A stretch of DNA of 54,793 nt. Origin: an uncultured Bacteroides sp. (GTDB lineage: Bacteria > Bacteroidota > Bacteroidia > Bacteroidales > Bacteroidaceae). Below, piece after piece: positions 39,909 to 50,432 of the stretch (position 1 is the stretch's first letter; each line of letters starts with the position of its first letter). A program made the translations under genes and the position numbers. Where the stretch lies: contig CAMAFR010000014.1 in the NCBI GenBank assembly GCA_945833835.1, positions 1 to 54,793 on the forward strand, written 5' to 3'. The notes beneath the pieces were generated by a model, which worked only from the letters and a program-made list of their open reading frames with translations, searched no databases and had not been told where the DNA came from.

Positions 39909-40271
39909 ATGGAAGAGAATAGAAAAAAGGCATCCAAAAGCTCCGGCGACTCCCCCATCACGTTCAGAAGCATACTGGGAGGGGACTTTCTGGCCCATGA
40001 CTTCCTGAGAAGGCAAGCCAACCTGCTCATCCTGATTGTCATCATGACCATTCTCTATATTGACAACCGCTACTCCTGCCAGATGGAGCTCATCGAGATA
40101 GACCGGCTGAAGAAGGAACTGATTGACATCAAATATGACGCACTGACCATCTCGTCGGAACTGACCGAGAAAAGCCGCCAGTCGCGCATCGAAGAATACA
40201 TTGCCACCAACGAGGGAGAAAGCTCGCTGGAAACAGCCGCCACGCCTCCTTACCTGATTAAAGACAACTGA
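39909..40271 (+). CDS. ftsL: FtsL-like cell division protein
   Basis: A 120-residue bitopic membrane protein in the ftsL position between rsmH and ftsI. It has a cytoplasmic N-terminus rich in Lys and Ser, one transmembrane helix (about 38-51) and a periplasmic coiled coil (about 58-95). FtsL works with FtsQ and FtsB to regulate the FtsWI synthase. Sequence conservation of FtsL is low, so the call rests on size, topology and position. The gaps of 8 and 2 bases show tight co-transcription. Confidence 0.85.
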   Translation: MEENRKKASKSSGDSPITFRSILGGDFLAHDFLRRQANLLILIVIMTILYIDNRYSCQMELIEIDRLKKELIDIKYDALTISSELTEKSRQSRIEEYIATNEGESSLETAATPPYLIKDN

Positions 40272-40273
40272 CC

Positions 40274-42400
40274 ATGATACCCGGACAGAAAAACATCATG
40301 TTACGCTATACGTTCATCGTTTTGGTCATGGCACTCGTTGCCATCGCCATTATCGTGAAGGCCGCTTTCGTCATGTTTGCCGAACGGCAATACTGGAAAG
40401 AAGTGGCCGACCGCTTCGTCAAAGAGAACGTCATCGTACACCCCACACGAGGCAACATCATTTCTGCCGACGGCAAACTGATGGCCAGCAGCCTGCCGGA
40501 ATACAAAATCTATATGGACTTCAAAGCCGGCGGCGTGAAAAAAGACACCATGCTCATGAATCACCTGACGGAAATCTGCGAAGGGCTCCATGCCATTTTC
40601 CCGGACAAGAGCGTGCAGGAGTTCCGCCGGCACTTGCTGAACGGCCGCAAAAGCAAAAGCCGGAATTTCCTGATTTACCCGAAACGCATCTCCTACATCG
40701 AATACAAGGAAGCCAAGCGGCTCCCTGTCTTCAACCTGTCCAAATACAAGGGAGGATTCCACGAACTGGCCTTCAACCAACGCAAAAAACCGTTCGGCTC
40801 ACTTGCCATGCGAACACTGGGTGACATGTATCCCGACATGGCACAAGGAGCCAAGAACGGCCTGGAGCTGACGTACGACTCCATTTTGAAAGGACAAGAC
40901 GGCATCACGCACCGGCAGAAAGTCATGAACAAATACCTCAACATTGTGGACAAACCTGCCGTGGACGGATGTGACATCATCACCACCATCGATGTGGACA
41001 TGCAGGACATCGCCGAAAAGGCGTTGACCGACCAACTGAAACGGCTGAACGCCGTGGCAGGAGTGGCTGTGGTCATGGAAGTGGGCACAGGTAATGTAAA
41101 AGCCAACGTCAACATGCAGCGGGCCGGCGATGGCAATTATTACGAGATGCGCAACGCATCGGTCAGCAACCTGATGGAACCGGGCTCCACCTTCAAGACC
41201 GCCTCCATCATGGTGGCCATGGAAGACAAACACATCACCCCCGACTATGAGGTAGACACGGGCAACGGACAAATGTATATGTATGGCAGCTGGATGAAAG
41301 ACTGGAACTGGCACCACGGCGGATACGGCAAGATTGACGTGACACGCATTCTCGAAGTATCCTCGAACGTGGGTGTGTCGGCCATCATCGACAAGTTCTA
41401 CAAAGACAACCCGCAACGTTTTGTGGACGGCCTGCGCCGCATGAGCATCGACACCCCGCTGCACCTCGGATTTGTGGGAGAAGCGAGCCCACGCATCCTT
41501 GGCCCGAAAGAGCGCAAGAATTTCTCGCGCACCTCACTGCCGTGGATGAGCATCGGCTACGAGACACAAGTACCGCCCATCTACATCCTGAACTTCTACA
41601 ATGCCATCGCCAACAACGGCACGATGGTGAAGCCGAAGTTCGTCAAGGCCATTGCCAAGAATGGAGAAATCCTGGAAGAGTTCCCTACCGAGGTGGTCAA
41701 CCCCAAAATCTGTTCGGACACGACCCTGACCATGATTCGCACCATCCTCCGCAAGGTCGTTTCGCAAGGACTGGCCAAACCTGCCGGCAGCAGCCAGTTC
41801 AGCGTATCCGGCAAGACGGGAACCGCTCAAATCTCACAAGGAAAAGCCGGCTACAAGTCGGGAGGCGTCAGCTATCTGGTCAGCTTCTGCGGTTACTTTC
41901 CTTCCGAAAACCCGAAATACAGCTGCATCGTCCAGATTCATATCCCTCATGGTCCGGCCTCGGGCGGACTTCAGGCAGGCAGCGTGTTCAGCCGGATTGC
42001 CGAACGTGTGTATGCCAAACACCTGTTCTTCGACCTGAAGCACGCCAAAGACTCTACCTCTGTGCTGATTCCTGACATCAAAAACGGAGATATAGGTGAG
42101 GCGGCCCTCGTCTTGCGGCACTTGGACGTGAACAGCAACAGCAAGACGATTCCGGTTTCCAACCAGCCGGTATGGGGCAGAGCCCACCACACGGACACTT
42201 ATGCAGAGCTGAAGACCACACCACCGCCTACCAAACTGGTGCCCAGCGTCATCGGCATGGGGGCCAAAGACGCGGTCTATCTGTTAGAGAAAAACGGATT
42301 GAAGGTGCGGATGAAAGGGGTGGGACAAGTCAAAACCCAAAGCCTGTCGCCGGGCATCCCCCTGCATCGGGGACAAACCATTGTAATAACACTTAATTAA
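40274..42400 (+). CDS. ftsI: Division-specific transpeptidase FtsI (PBP3-type) with PASTA domain
   Basis: A class B penicillin-binding protein that cross-links septal peptidoglycan. The 708 residues contain a transmembrane helix (about 11-33), a PBP dimerisation domain, and the transpeptidase domain with the nucleophile Ser305 (STFK), SSN at 363-365 and KTGT at 514-517. A C-terminal PASTA domain (about 637-708, [13 protein letters not shown]) is present, as in many Bacteroidetes but not in E. coli. The usual WMSIGYE strand is seen before SSN-KTGT. It lies in the standard place before murE. Confidence 0.95.
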   Translation: MIPGQKNIMLRYTFIVLVMALVAIAIIVKAAFVMFAERQYWKEVADRFVKENVIVHPTRGNIISADGKLMASSLPEYKIYMDFKAGGVKKDTMLMNHLTEICEGLHAIFPDKSVQEFRRHLLNGRKSKSRNFLIYPKRISYIEYKEAKRLPVFNLSKYKGGFHELAFNQRKKPFGSLAMRTLGDMYPDMAQGAKNGLELTYDSILKGQDGITHRQKVMNKYLNIVDKPAVDGCDIITTIDVDMQDIAEKALTDQLKRLNAVAGVAVVMEVGTGNVKANVNMQRAGDGNYYEMRNASVSNLMEPGSTFKTASIMVAMEDKHITPDYEVDTGNGQMYMYGSWMKDWNWHHGGYGKIDVTRILEVSSNVGVSAIIDKFYKDNPQRFVDGLRRMSIDTPLHLGFVGEASPRILGPKERKNFSRTSLPWMSIGYETQVPPIYILNFYNAIANNGTMVKPKFVKAIAKNGEILEEFPTEVVNPKICSDTTLTMIRTILRKVVSQGLAKPAGSSQFSVSGKTGTAQISQGKAGYKSGGVSYLVSFCGYFPSENPKYSCIVQIHIPHGPASGGLQAGSVFSRIAERVYAKHLFFDLKHAKDSTSVLIPDIKNGDIGEAALVLRHLDVNSNSKTIPVSNQPVWGRAHHTDTYAELKTTPPPTKLVPSVIGMGAKDAVYLLEKNGLKVRMKGVGQVKTQSLSPGIPLHRGQTIVITLN

Positions 42401-42408
42401 CTGACGAT

Positions 42409-43866
42409 ATGAAACTAATAGAACTCCTGAAAGCGATACGTACCGAAAGTATCAGCGGAACGACAGACAAGGACATCACGGACATCCAGATGGATTCCCG
42501 CCGCGTACAGAAAGGCGGCCTGTTTGTCGCAGTCAAAGGAACACAGGCTGACGGCCATGCCTTCATCGGAAAGGCGATTGACCAGGGTGCCACAGCCATC
42601 GTATGCGAGACAATGCCGAACGAGATACAGGCAGACATCACGTATATCCTGACTCCTGATACAGAAGATGCCGTAGGCAAACTGGCCACTACCTTCTATG
42701 GGAATCCCACCGCCAAACTGGATTTGGTCGGAGTGACCGGCACCAACGGAAAGACCACTATCGCTACCTTATTATATAAGATGTTCCGCCGGTTCGGTTA
42801 CAAGGTGGGCCTGATTTCCACTGTCTGCAACTATATTGACGATGAAGTCCTCCCGACCGAACACACCACCCCCGACCCTATCACCTTGAACCGGCTGCTG
42901 GGACGGATGGCCGATGAAGGCTGCAAATTTGCGTTCATGGAGGTCAGCTCACATTCGATTGACCAAAAGCGCATCGGCGGTCTGAAATTTGCCGGCGGTA
43001 TCTTCACCAACCTTACCCGCGACCATTTGGATTACCACAAGACATTCGAAAACTACCTGAAAGCCAAAAAAGCGTTTTTCGACAGCCTGCCCAAGGATGC
43101 GTTCGCACTGACCAATGCCGATGACAGAAACGGTCTGGTCATGACACAGAACACCAAGGCCAAAGTGGCTACCTACTCGCTACGCACCCTGTGTGACTTT
43201 AAAGGGAAAGTGCTGGAAGACAGTTTTGAGGGAATGTTGCTCGACATCAACAACAAGGAAGTGAACGTCCAGTTCATCGGACGGTTCAATGCCTCCAACC
43301 TGCTGGCTGTCTATGGTGCCGCCTGCCTGCTGGGCAAAGAGCCCGACGAGGTGCTGCTGGCCCTCAGCACCTTGCGCCCAGTGAACGGACGGTTTGACGC
43401 CCTTCGTTCTCCGAAAGGCTACACCGCCATCGTCGATTACGCACACACCCCCGACGCATTGGTCAACGTACTGACTACCATCCGCGAAGTGCTGCGCGAC
43501 CAAGGCAGTGTCATTACGGTGGTAGGAGCCGGCGGAAACCGTGACAAAGGCAAACGCCCCATCATGGCACAGGAGTCGGCACGGCTGAGCGACAAGGTGG
43601 TCATCACCTCCGACAATCCGCGTTTTGAGGAACCGCAAGACATCATCGACGACATGCTGGCCGGACTGGACAAGGAAGCGTCGCGCAAAGTCATCGCTAT
43701 CGTCGACCGTAAAGAAGCCATCCGCACCGCCTGCATGCTGGCACAACCCGGAGATGTCCTGCTGATTGCCGGCAAAGGACATGAGAACTACCAAGATGTG
43801 AAAGGGGTCAAGCATCACTTTGACGACAAGGAAGTGGTGCGCTCTATTTTTGAAACTGAAAACTGA
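42409..43866 (+). CDS. murE: UDP-MurNAc-tripeptide synthetase MurE, meso-DAP type
   Basis: MurE adds the third residue of the peptide stem in the cytoplasm. The 485-residue protein has the ATP loop GTNGKTT (111-117), the [11 protein letters not shown] block and the Lys-rich YLKAKKAF helix with the expected carbamylated Lys. DNPR at 402-405 (SDNPRFEEP) is the mark of enzymes that use meso-diaminopimelate, so the cell wall should be of the DAP type. It starts eight bases after ftsI. Confidence 0.96.
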   Translation: MKLIELLKAIRTESISGTTDKDITDIQMDSRRVQKGGLFVAVKGTQADGHAFIGKAIDQGATAIVCETMPNEIQADITYILTPDTEDAVGKLATTFYGNPTAKLDLVGVTGTNGKTTIATLLYKMFRRFGYKVGLISTVCNYIDDEVLPTEHTTPDPITLNRLLGRMADEGCKFAFMEVSSHSIDQKRIGGLKFAGGIFTNLTRDHLDYHKTFENYLKAKKAFFDSLPKDAFALTNADDRNGLVMTQNTKAKVATYSLRTLCDFKGKVLEDSFEGMLLDINNKEVNVQFIGRFNASNLLAVYGAACLLGKEPDEVLLALSTLRPVNGRFDALRSPKGYTAIVDYAHTPDALVNVLTTIREVLRDQGSVITVVGAGGNRDKGKRPIMAQESARLSDKVVITSDNPRFEEPQDIIDDMLAGLDKEASRKVIAIVDRKEAIRTACMLAQPGDVLLIAGKGHENYQDVKGVKHHFDDKEVVRSIFETEN

Positions 43867-43875
43867 TACATACCC

Positions 43876-45144
43876 ATGTTTTATTACCTGTTTGACTATC
43901 TGACAAAATTTGACTTTCCAGGAGCGCGGATGTTCGGCTACGTATCGTTCCGTTCGTTGATGGCCATTATCCTGTCATTGCTGATCTCGGCAATCTTCGG
44001 AGAATACTTCATCCGCCTGCTCAAACGGAAACAGATTACGGAAACCCAGCGTGACGCCTCCATTGACCCTTTCAACGTAGGCAAAGTGGGAGTCCCTACG
44101 ATGGGAGGAGTCATCATTATCATCGCCATCCTGATTCCCTGCCTGTTGTTAGGCAAGCTGGAGAATGTCTACATGATACTGATGCTGGTCACCACCGTGT
44201 GGCTGGGCACCTTAGGCTTTCTGGATGACTACATCAAAGTATTCCGCAAAGACAAGGAAGGACTCCACGGCAAGTTCAAGATCATCGGACAAGTAGGGTT
44301 AGGGCTGATCGTAGGGCTCACCCTGTACCTGAGCCCGTCTGTCGTGATCCGAGAGAACGTCGAGATACAGCAGAACGGAGAGGTTGTCAATGTCATCCAT
44401 AAGGCCCAGGACGAGAAATCGACCAAGACCACCATCCCGTTCTTCAAGAACAACAACCTGGATTACGCCGATTTCGTGGGCTTTCTGGGCGACCATGCGA
44501 AAAGCGCCGGCTGGATAGTCTTTGTCCTGGTGACCATCTTTGTCGTCACGGCCGTTTCTAACGGAGCGAACCTGAACGATGGGATGGACGGCATGGCGGC
44601 GGGCAACTCGGCCATTATCGGGGTGACCCTCGGCATCCTGGCCTATGTGTCCAGCCACATCGAATATGCCAGCTATCTGAACATCATGTACATACCGGGG
44701 AGTGAAGAGCTGGTCATCTTCATCTGTGCCCTGATTGGGGCACTGATCGGCTTTCTGTGGTACAACGCCTTCCCGGCCCAGGTCTTCATGGGCGATACCG
44801 GCAGCCTGACCATCGGCGGCATCATCGCCGTGCTGGCCATCATCATCCACAAGGAGCTGCTTATCCCCATTCTTTGCGGAGTGTTCCTGGCAGAGAACCT
44901 CTCGGTCATCTTACAGGTGAAATATTTCCAGAAAGGGAAAAAGAAGGGCATCAAGCAACGCATCTTCAAGCGGACCCCCATCCATGACCATTTCCGGACC
45001 ACCTTCGCACAGCTGGACCCCGAATGCAGCTACCTGATTACAGGTCCGTCGAGCGTCTTCCATGAGTCAAAGATCACTGTCCGTTTCTGGATAGTCACCA
45101 TTGTTCTGGCAGCCATCACCATCATTACATTAAAGATACGATAA
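43876..45144 (+). CDS. mraY: Phospho-MurNAc-pentapeptide transferase MraY
   Basis: MraY moves phospho-MurNAc-pentapeptide to undecaprenyl phosphate to make lipid I at the inner membrane. The 422-residue protein has about ten transmembrane helices, Asp117-Asp118 in GFLDDYIK, Asp235 and Asp238 in NLNDGMDG, VFMGDTGS and the PIHDHF loop. It is longer than E. coli MraY because of an extra hydrophilic stretch (about 155-205) rich in charged residues, a feature I associate with Bacteroidetes. It follows murE by nine bases. Confidence 0.96.
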   Translation: MFYYLFDYLTKFDFPGARMFGYVSFRSLMAIILSLLISAIFGEYFIRLLKRKQITETQRDASIDPFNVGKVGVPTMGGVIIIIAILIPCLLLGKLENVYMILMLVTTVWLGTLGFLDDYIKVFRKDKEGLHGKFKIIGQVGLGLIVGLTLYLSPSVVIRENVEIQQNGEVVNVIHKAQDEKSTKTTIPFFKNNNLDYADFVGFLGDHAKSAGWIVFVLVTIFVVTAVSNGANLNDGMDGMAAGNSAIIGVTLGILAYVSSHIEYASYLNIMYIPGSEELVIFICALIGALIGFLWYNAFPAQVFMGDTGSLTIGGIIAVLAIIIHKELLIPILCGVFLAENLSVILQVKYFQKGKKKGIKQRIFKRTPIHDHFRTTFAQLDPECSYLITGPSSVFHESKITVRFWIVTIVLAAITIITLKIR

Positions 45145-45170
45145 TTACTGATAATATATAAGGAGAAACC

Positions 45171-46502
45171 ATGGCAAGAATTGTCATTTTAGGAGCCGGA
45201 GAAAGCGGTGCGGGAGCAGCCGTTCTGGCACAGAAGAAAGGATTTGATACGTTTGTATCAGACATGTCGCACATCAAGGACCATTACAAGCAGATGCTGG
45301 ACGAGAGAGGCATCCGGTGGGAAGAAGGCAGACATACAGAAGAGCTGATTCTCAACGCAGACGAGGTCATCAAGAGTCCGGGCATCCCCAACGATGCGCC
45401 TATCATCCGCCAAGTGAAAGACAGGGGCATCCCTGTCATCTCGGAAATTGAGTTTGCAGGCAGATACACCACCGCCAAGATGGTCTGCATCACCGGCAGC
45501 AACGGCAAGACCACTACGACCTCGCTGATTTACCATATCTTCAAGAAGGCCGGACTCAACGTGGGGCTGGCCGGCAACATCGGGAAAAGCCTGGCCTATC
45601 AGGTGGCCGAATGCAACCATGATTACTATATCATCGAGTTGAGCAGCTTCCAGTTGGACAACATGTACAACTTCCATGCCGACATCGCCGTACTGATGAA
45701 CATCACCCCCGACCATCTGGACCGCTACGAGCACAAGATGCAGAACTATGTGGATGCCAAATTCCGCATCATCCAGAACCAGACGGACAACGATGCCTTT
45801 ATCTTCTGGAACGACGACCCCATCATCCAGCACGAGCTGCACAAATACGGCATTCACGGCCACTACTATCCGTTTGCCGCCCGCAAAGAACAAGGCCTGG
45901 CCGCCTTTACCGAGGAAAACCGCATCTATTTCACCGAACCGATTGCCTTCAACATGGAGCAGGAAGAACTGGCCTTGACCGGTACACACAATCTGTTCAA
46001 CTCAATGGCGGCCGGCATCTCGGCCAATATTGCCGGCGTGAAAAAAGAATGCATCCGCGAAGCACTGGGCGACTTCAAAGGAGTGGAACACCGGCTGGAA
46101 AAAGTGGCGCGGGTAAAAGGAGTGGAGTATATCAATGACTCCAAAGCCACCAATGTCAACTCCTGCTGGTACGCCCTGCAGAGCATGACCACCAAGACCA
46201 TCCTGATTTTGGGAGGCAAGGACAAGGGCAACGACTACAATGAGATTGCCCAGTTGGTCAAGGAGAAATGCTCCGGCCTCATCTTCATGGGACTGCACAA
46301 CGAAAAACTACACGCTTTCTTCGATGGCTTCGGACTTCCCATCAGAGATGTCCAAAGCATGGCAGACTGTGTGCAGGCTGCCTATGAAATGGCCCAAAAA
46401 GGCGAGACCGTATTGCTCAGCCCCTGCTGTGCCAGCTTCGACCTTTTCAAAAGCTACGAAGACCGAGGCGACCAGTTCAAGGCGTGCGTAAGAAACCTGT
46501 AA
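45171..46502 (+). CDS. murD: UDP-N-acetylmuramoylalanine--D-glutamate ligase MurD
   Basis: MurD adds D-glutamate to UDP-MurNAc-L-Ala in the cytoplasm. The 443-residue protein shows the N-terminal Rossmann loop GAGESG, the ATP loop GSNGKTT (109-115), the IELSSFQLD block, NITPDHLDRY and the C-terminal NDSKATN and LSPCCASFD motifs. It lies 26 bases after mraY and just before ftsW, as in the standard cluster. Confidence 0.96.
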   Translation: MARIVILGAGESGAGAAVLAQKKGFDTFVSDMSHIKDHYKQMLDERGIRWEEGRHTEELILNADEVIKSPGIPNDAPIIRQVKDRGIPVISEIEFAGRYTTAKMVCITGSNGKTTTTSLIYHIFKKAGLNVGLAGNIGKSLAYQVAECNHDYYIIELSSFQLDNMYNFHADIAVLMNITPDHLDRYEHKMQNYVDAKFRIIQNQTDNDAFIFWNDDPIIQHELHKYGIHGHYYPFAARKEQGLAAFTEENRIYFTEPIAFNMEQEELALTGTHNLFNSMAAGISANIAGVKKECIREALGDFKGVEHRLEKVARVKGVEYINDSKATNVNSCWYALQSMTTKTILILGGKDKGNDYNEIAQLVKEKCSGLIFMGLHNEKLHAFFDGFGLPIRDVQSMADCVQAAYEMAQKGETVLLSPCCASFDLFKSYEDRGDQFKACVRNL

Positions 46503-46516
46503 ATCCCCCAAAAGAC

Positions 46517-47860
46517 ATGGACCTACTAAAGAACTTTTTGAAAGGAGACAAGGTGATTTGGATTATCTTCTTGATGCTCTGCATGATTTCCGTCATAGAG
46601 GTGTTCAGTGCCTCCAGTACGCTGACCTACAAAAGCGGTGACCACTGGGGTCCCATCACCAACCACCTTGTGCTCCTGCTGGTAGGTACCTTTATCGTCT
46701 GGATTATCCACAACATTCCGTGCCGTGTCTTCAAGGTCGGCGTCATCCTGCTCCCCATCGCATGGTTGTTGCTGGCCATCGTGCTGGGCATGTCGGCCAT
46801 CAACGGGGCCAGCCGATGGATTGACTTGGGAGTGTTTCAGTTCCAACCTTCGGAAGTGGCCAAAATGGCCAACATCATTGTGGTGGCGCGCATCCTCTCG
46901 CTGTTCCAGCAGGAGGACCGGGATGCCGACAAACGGGCACTGAAATGGATTATGATTGTCAGTATCCCCACCATCCTACTGATAGGGGTGGAGAACCTGT
47001 CGACCGCCGTACTGCTGACCGCCAGCATCTACTTGATGATGTTCATCGGCCGGACACCGCTGAAACAGATGCTGACGCTGAGTGCCATCGGTATCGGTGC
47101 ATTGCTGCTGGCAGTGACCACCATCAAATATGTGCCCGCCAAAGCGTGGGACACCATCGGCCTGCACCGCATGACCACCTGGCAGAACCGTATCAACAGC
47201 CATCTGGACACCAAAGAAATCCCTCCTGCCAAGTTCGACATCGACAACGACGCACAGGTAGCCCACGCCAACATTGCCATTGCCACCAGCCATATTTTAG
47301 GAAAAGGGCCGGGCAACAGCGTTCAGCGCGACTTCCTGTCGCAGGCTTTTTCGGACTTTATTTATGCCATCATCATCGAAGAGCTGGGACTGCTGGGTGG
47401 CGGAGTCGTCGCATTGCTGTATATTCTGCTGCTGATGCGCATCGGCAAAATTGCCCGCAACTGTGACCGGCCCTATTATGCCTTTCTGGTCATGGGTATC
47501 GGCATTCTGCTGGTCATGCAGGCCATGTTCAACATGCTGGTGGCGGTGGGCATCATGCCCGTCACGGGACAGCCACTGCCCCTCATCAGCAAAGGAGGAA
47601 CCTCCACCCTGATCAATTGTGCCTACATCGGCATCCTACTCAGCGTCAGCCGGCATGTCAAAGAAGTCCAGGCACAACAAGAAGCCGAGGAAGCCGAACG
47701 CCAACAACAGACCAAGGAAACGGCCATCGCCTGGTTGCAGAGTGCCGCCACCCAACTGGCACAAAATACCGGCGCAACGGTTCCTGAACCGATATCCGAT
47801 ATGCAGCAAACGGTGTCTGCAGAAGACACCATGAGTGAAAAAGAACGTAAATTACGATAA
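46517..47860 (+). CDS. ftsW: Septal peptidoglycan glycosyltransferase FtsW
   Basis: FtsW is the SEDS-family polymerase that works with FtsI at the septum. The 447-residue protein has about ten transmembrane helices, the NGASRWIDLG block and the signature TGQPLPLISKGGTS near residue 350. I started at MDLLKNFLKGDK. An upstream ATG would overlap murD by 19 bases and adds a basic stretch without a homologous look. A cytoplasmic C-terminal tail rich in Gln and Glu (about 385-447) follows the last helix. Confidence 0.94.
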   Translation: MDLLKNFLKGDKVIWIIFLMLCMISVIEVFSASSTLTYKSGDHWGPITNHLVLLLVGTFIVWIIHNIPCRVFKVGVILLPIAWLLLAIVLGMSAINGASRWIDLGVFQFQPSEVAKMANIIVVARILSLFQQEDRDADKRALKWIMIVSIPTILLIGVENLSTAVLLTASIYLMMFIGRTPLKQMLTLSAIGIGALLLAVTTIKYVPAKAWDTIGLHRMTTWQNRINSHLDTKEIPPAKFDIDNDAQVAHANIAIATSHILGKGPGNSVQRDFLSQAFSDFIYAIIIEELGLLGGGVVALLYILLLMRIGKIARNCDRPYYAFLVMGIGILLVMQAMFNMLVAVGIMPVTGQPLPLISKGGTSTLINCAYIGILLSVSRHVKEVQAQQEAEEAERQQQTKETAIAWLQSAATQLAQNTGATVPEPISDMQQTVSAEDTMSEKERKLR

Positions 47861-47887
47861 AAACCACTTTGTTTATCAGTTTATTGC

Positions 47888-47895
47888 TACCTTTG
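47888..47895 (+). promoter_or_regulatory. Possible internal promoter before murG
   Basis: TACCTTTG fits TAnnTTTG and lies in the 58-base gap between ftsW and murG, the widest gap in the cluster up to murC. A TTTG (47868-47871) sits only 16 bases upstream, shorter than the usual 19-22. It may allow extra expression of murG-murC-ftsQAZ. Confidence 0.45.
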
Positions 47896-47918
47896 CACCA
47901 AAAATTTTCCTAAAGGAT

Positions 47919-49031
47919 ATGAAAGATCAACTTAGAATCATCATCAGCGGTGGAGGGACCGGGGGGCATATTTTCCCGGCCATCTCCATTGCCAACGCCA
48001 TAAAAGAAATGCATCCGGATGCCGAAATCCTTTTTGTAGGGGCTGAAGGCAGAATGGAAATGCAACGTGTCCCGGCTGCCGGCTACAACATCATCGGTCT
48101 GCCGGTGGCTGGCTTCGACCGTAGCCACTTGTGGAAAAACATCAGCGTGCTGTTCAAACTCCTGAAAAGCCAGCGCAAGGCCAAACGTATCATCCAAGAT
48201 TTCCGTCCCGATGTAGCCGTAGGAGTGGGGGGCTATGCCAGCGGACCGACCTTGAAGATGGCACAGAACATGGGAATCCCCACCCTGCTTCAGGAACAAA
48301 ATTCGTATGCAGGAGTCACCAACAAACTGTTGGCCAAAAAGGCCCGGAAAATCTGTGTCGCTTATGAAGGAATGGAACGCTTCTTCGCGCAAGAGAAAAT
48401 CATCCTCACGGGCAATCCGGTCCGTCAAGGACTGACCCAAACTACAGCCAGCCGTGAGGAAGCCATCCGGAGTTTCGGACTCGACCCCGCCAAAAAAACA
48501 GTGCTGATCGTGGGCGGCAGTCTGGGAGCACGCACCATCAACCAATGCGTCATGCAAGGACTGGACCAGTTGCGCCACTCGGGCGTACAGTTCATTTGGC
48601 AGACCGGCAAATTCTACTTTGCCGAAGCGCAAGCGGCCATCGCAGCTGTCGGAGCCCTGCCCATGCTCTATGCCACTGACTTCATTGCCGATATGGCCAC
48701 TGCCTACCGGGCCGCCGACCTGGTCATCAGTCGTGCAGGTGCCGGCTCCATTTCGGAGTTCTGCCTGCTGCAAAAGCCAGTCATCCTGGTACCGTCGCCC
48801 AACGTAGCCGAAGACCATCAGACCAAAAACGCCCTGGCACTGGTGAACAAAGAAGCCGCCCTCTACGTTAAAGACAGTGAAGCGGTGCAGAAACTTCTGC
48901 CGCTGGCCGTCCTCACCGTACAACAGCCGGCTACCCTGAAGAAACTGAGCTGCAACATTGCCAACCTGGCTTTTAAGGACTCCGCCCGCATCATTGCACA
49001 AGAAGTCTGCCAGCTGGCCCACACCCACTAA
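47919..49031 (+). CDS. murG: UDP-GlcNAc transferase MurG
   Basis: MurG adds GlcNAc to lipid I to form lipid II at the inner face of the membrane. The 370-residue protein has the donor-lipid loop GGGTGGH (11-17), GVGGYASGP, the LLQEQNSYAG block, GGSLGA and the C-terminal SRAGAGSISE and PSPNVAEDHQ motifs. The start at MKDQLRIIISGG is preferred to an upstream ATG that overlaps ftsW. The latter would also lie before the internal promoter. Confidence 0.96.
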   Translation: MKDQLRIIISGGGTGGHIFPAISIANAIKEMHPDAEILFVGAEGRMEMQRVPAAGYNIIGLPVAGFDRSHLWKNISVLFKLLKSQRKAKRIIQDFRPDVAVGVGGYASGPTLKMAQNMGIPTLLQEQNSYAGVTNKLLAKKARKICVAYEGMERFFAQEKIILTGNPVRQGLTQTTASREEAIRSFGLDPAKKTVLIVGGSLGARTINQCVMQGLDQLRHSGVQFIWQTGKFYFAEAQAAIAAVGALPMLYATDFIADMATAYRAADLVISRAGAGSISEFCLLQKPVILVPSPNVAEDHQTKNALALVNKEAALYVKDSEAVQKLLPLAVLTVQQPATLKKLSCNIANLAFKDSARIIAQEVCQLAHTH

Positions 49032-49055
49032 TCTATCCTTAACTTCGAATAGAAC

Positions 49056-50432
49056 ATGGACATCCATACATTAAAATCAGTATATTTCATCGGAGCCGGA
49101 GGCATCGGTATGAGTGCCTTGGTACGCTACTTCCTGTCGAAAGGCAAGAAAGTAGGCGGCTATGACCGCACCCCCAGCGAATTGACCGAAAAGCTTATTG
49201 CCGAAGGAGCTGCTATCCATTATGATGCCAGCGAAGACAATATCGCCGCCGACTTCCTCGACCCCCAAACAACCTTAGTAGTCTATACGCCAGCCATTCC
49301 TGCCGACCATCGGGAATTGGTGTACTTCAGACAACATCAGTTTGAAGTCATGAAAAGGGCACAAGTGCTGGGCATGCTGACGCAGACTGAAAAAGGTCTG
49401 TGTGTAGCCGGCACACACGGCAAGACCACCACCTCTACCATGGCTGCCCACTTACTCCACCAATCGAAGGTCACCTGCAATGCGTTCTTGGGAGGCATCT
49501 CCAAGAATTACGGTACCAACCTGTTACTGTCCGACAAAAGCGACCTTGTCGTCATTGAGGCCGACGAATTCGACCGCTCCTTCCACTGGCTGACACCGTA
49601 TGCCAGTGTCATCACCGCCACCGATTCCGACCATCTGGACATCTATGGCACCCACGAAGCGTATGTGGAGAGCTTCCGCAAATACACCTCCCTCATCCGC
49701 CCGGACGGCTACCTGATTTTAAAAGAAGGACTGCCGTGGACACCCGATGTGGCCGCAGGAGTCACCGTATGGACGTATTCGACAGAGAAAGGGGATTTTC
49801 ATGCCTGCAATATCCGCATCGGCAACGGCGAGATTGTTTTCGACTATGTATCCCCCTTAGGCAACATTGCAGACATCCGTTTAGGAGTACCCGTCTATGT
49901 CAATATAGAGAATGGCATCGCGGCCATGGCCCTGGCCCAAATCGGGGGAGCAACGGCCGATGAGATACGGACTGCCATGAGTTCTTTCGCAGGTGTCGAC
50001 CGCCGGTTCGACTTCCAGCTGAAGACCGACCGGATGGTTTTCTTGAGCGATTATGCGCACCATCCGGCCGAAATCCGACAAAGCATCTCCTCCCTGCGGA
50101 TGCTCTACCCCGACAAACGGCTCACTGCCGTCTTCCAACCGCATCTGTACACACGTACCCGCGATTTCTACCTGGAGTTCGCCGACAGTCTGTCTTTGCT
50201 GGACGAAGTGATTCTGTTGGATATTTATCCGGCCCGTGAGGCTCCCATTCCCGGTGTCAGCAGCCGGCTTATCTATGACCACCTGCGCCCTGGCATCCAA
50301 AAAACGATGTGTCACAAAGAAGCACTACTGGAATTACTGAAAAGCAAGCCGGTAGAGGTGCTGATCACCCTTGGTGCCGGTGACATTGACAACTATGTTC
50401 CACAAATCACCCAATTACTGAAAGATAAATGA
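49056..50432 (+). CDS. murC: UDP-N-acetylmuramate--L-alanine ligase MurC
   Basis: MurC adds the first L-alanine to UDP-MurNAc. The 458-residue protein has the N-terminal GAGGIG loop (13-18), the ATP loop GTHGKTT (119-125), VIEADEFDRSF, the SDYAHHPAEI block and the FQPHLYTRT block. It follows murG by 24 bases, and its stop overlaps the ftsQ start as ATGA. No ddl gene is present between murC and ftsQ, unlike in E. coli. Confidence 0.96.
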   Translation: MDIHTLKSVYFIGAGGIGMSALVRYFLSKGKKVGGYDRTPSELTEKLIAEGAAIHYDASEDNIAADFLDPQTTLVVYTPAIPADHRELVYFRQHQFEVMKRAQVLGMLTQTEKGLCVAGTHGKTTTSTMAAHLLHQSKVTCNAFLGGISKNYGTNLLLSDKSDLVVIEADEFDRSFHWLTPYASVITATDSDHLDIYGTHEAYVESFRKYTSLIRPDGYLILKEGLPWTPDVAAGVTVWTYSTEKGDFHACNIRIGNGEIVFDYVSPLGNIADIRLGVPVYVNIENGIAAMALAQIGGATADEIRTAMSSFAGVDRRFDFQLKTDRMVFLSDYAHHPAEIRQSISSLRMLYPDKRLTAVFQPHLYTRTRDFYLEFADSLSLLDEVILLDIYPAREAPIPGVSSRLIYDHLRPGIQKTMCHKEALLELLKSKPVEVLITLGAGDIDNYVPQITQLLKDK

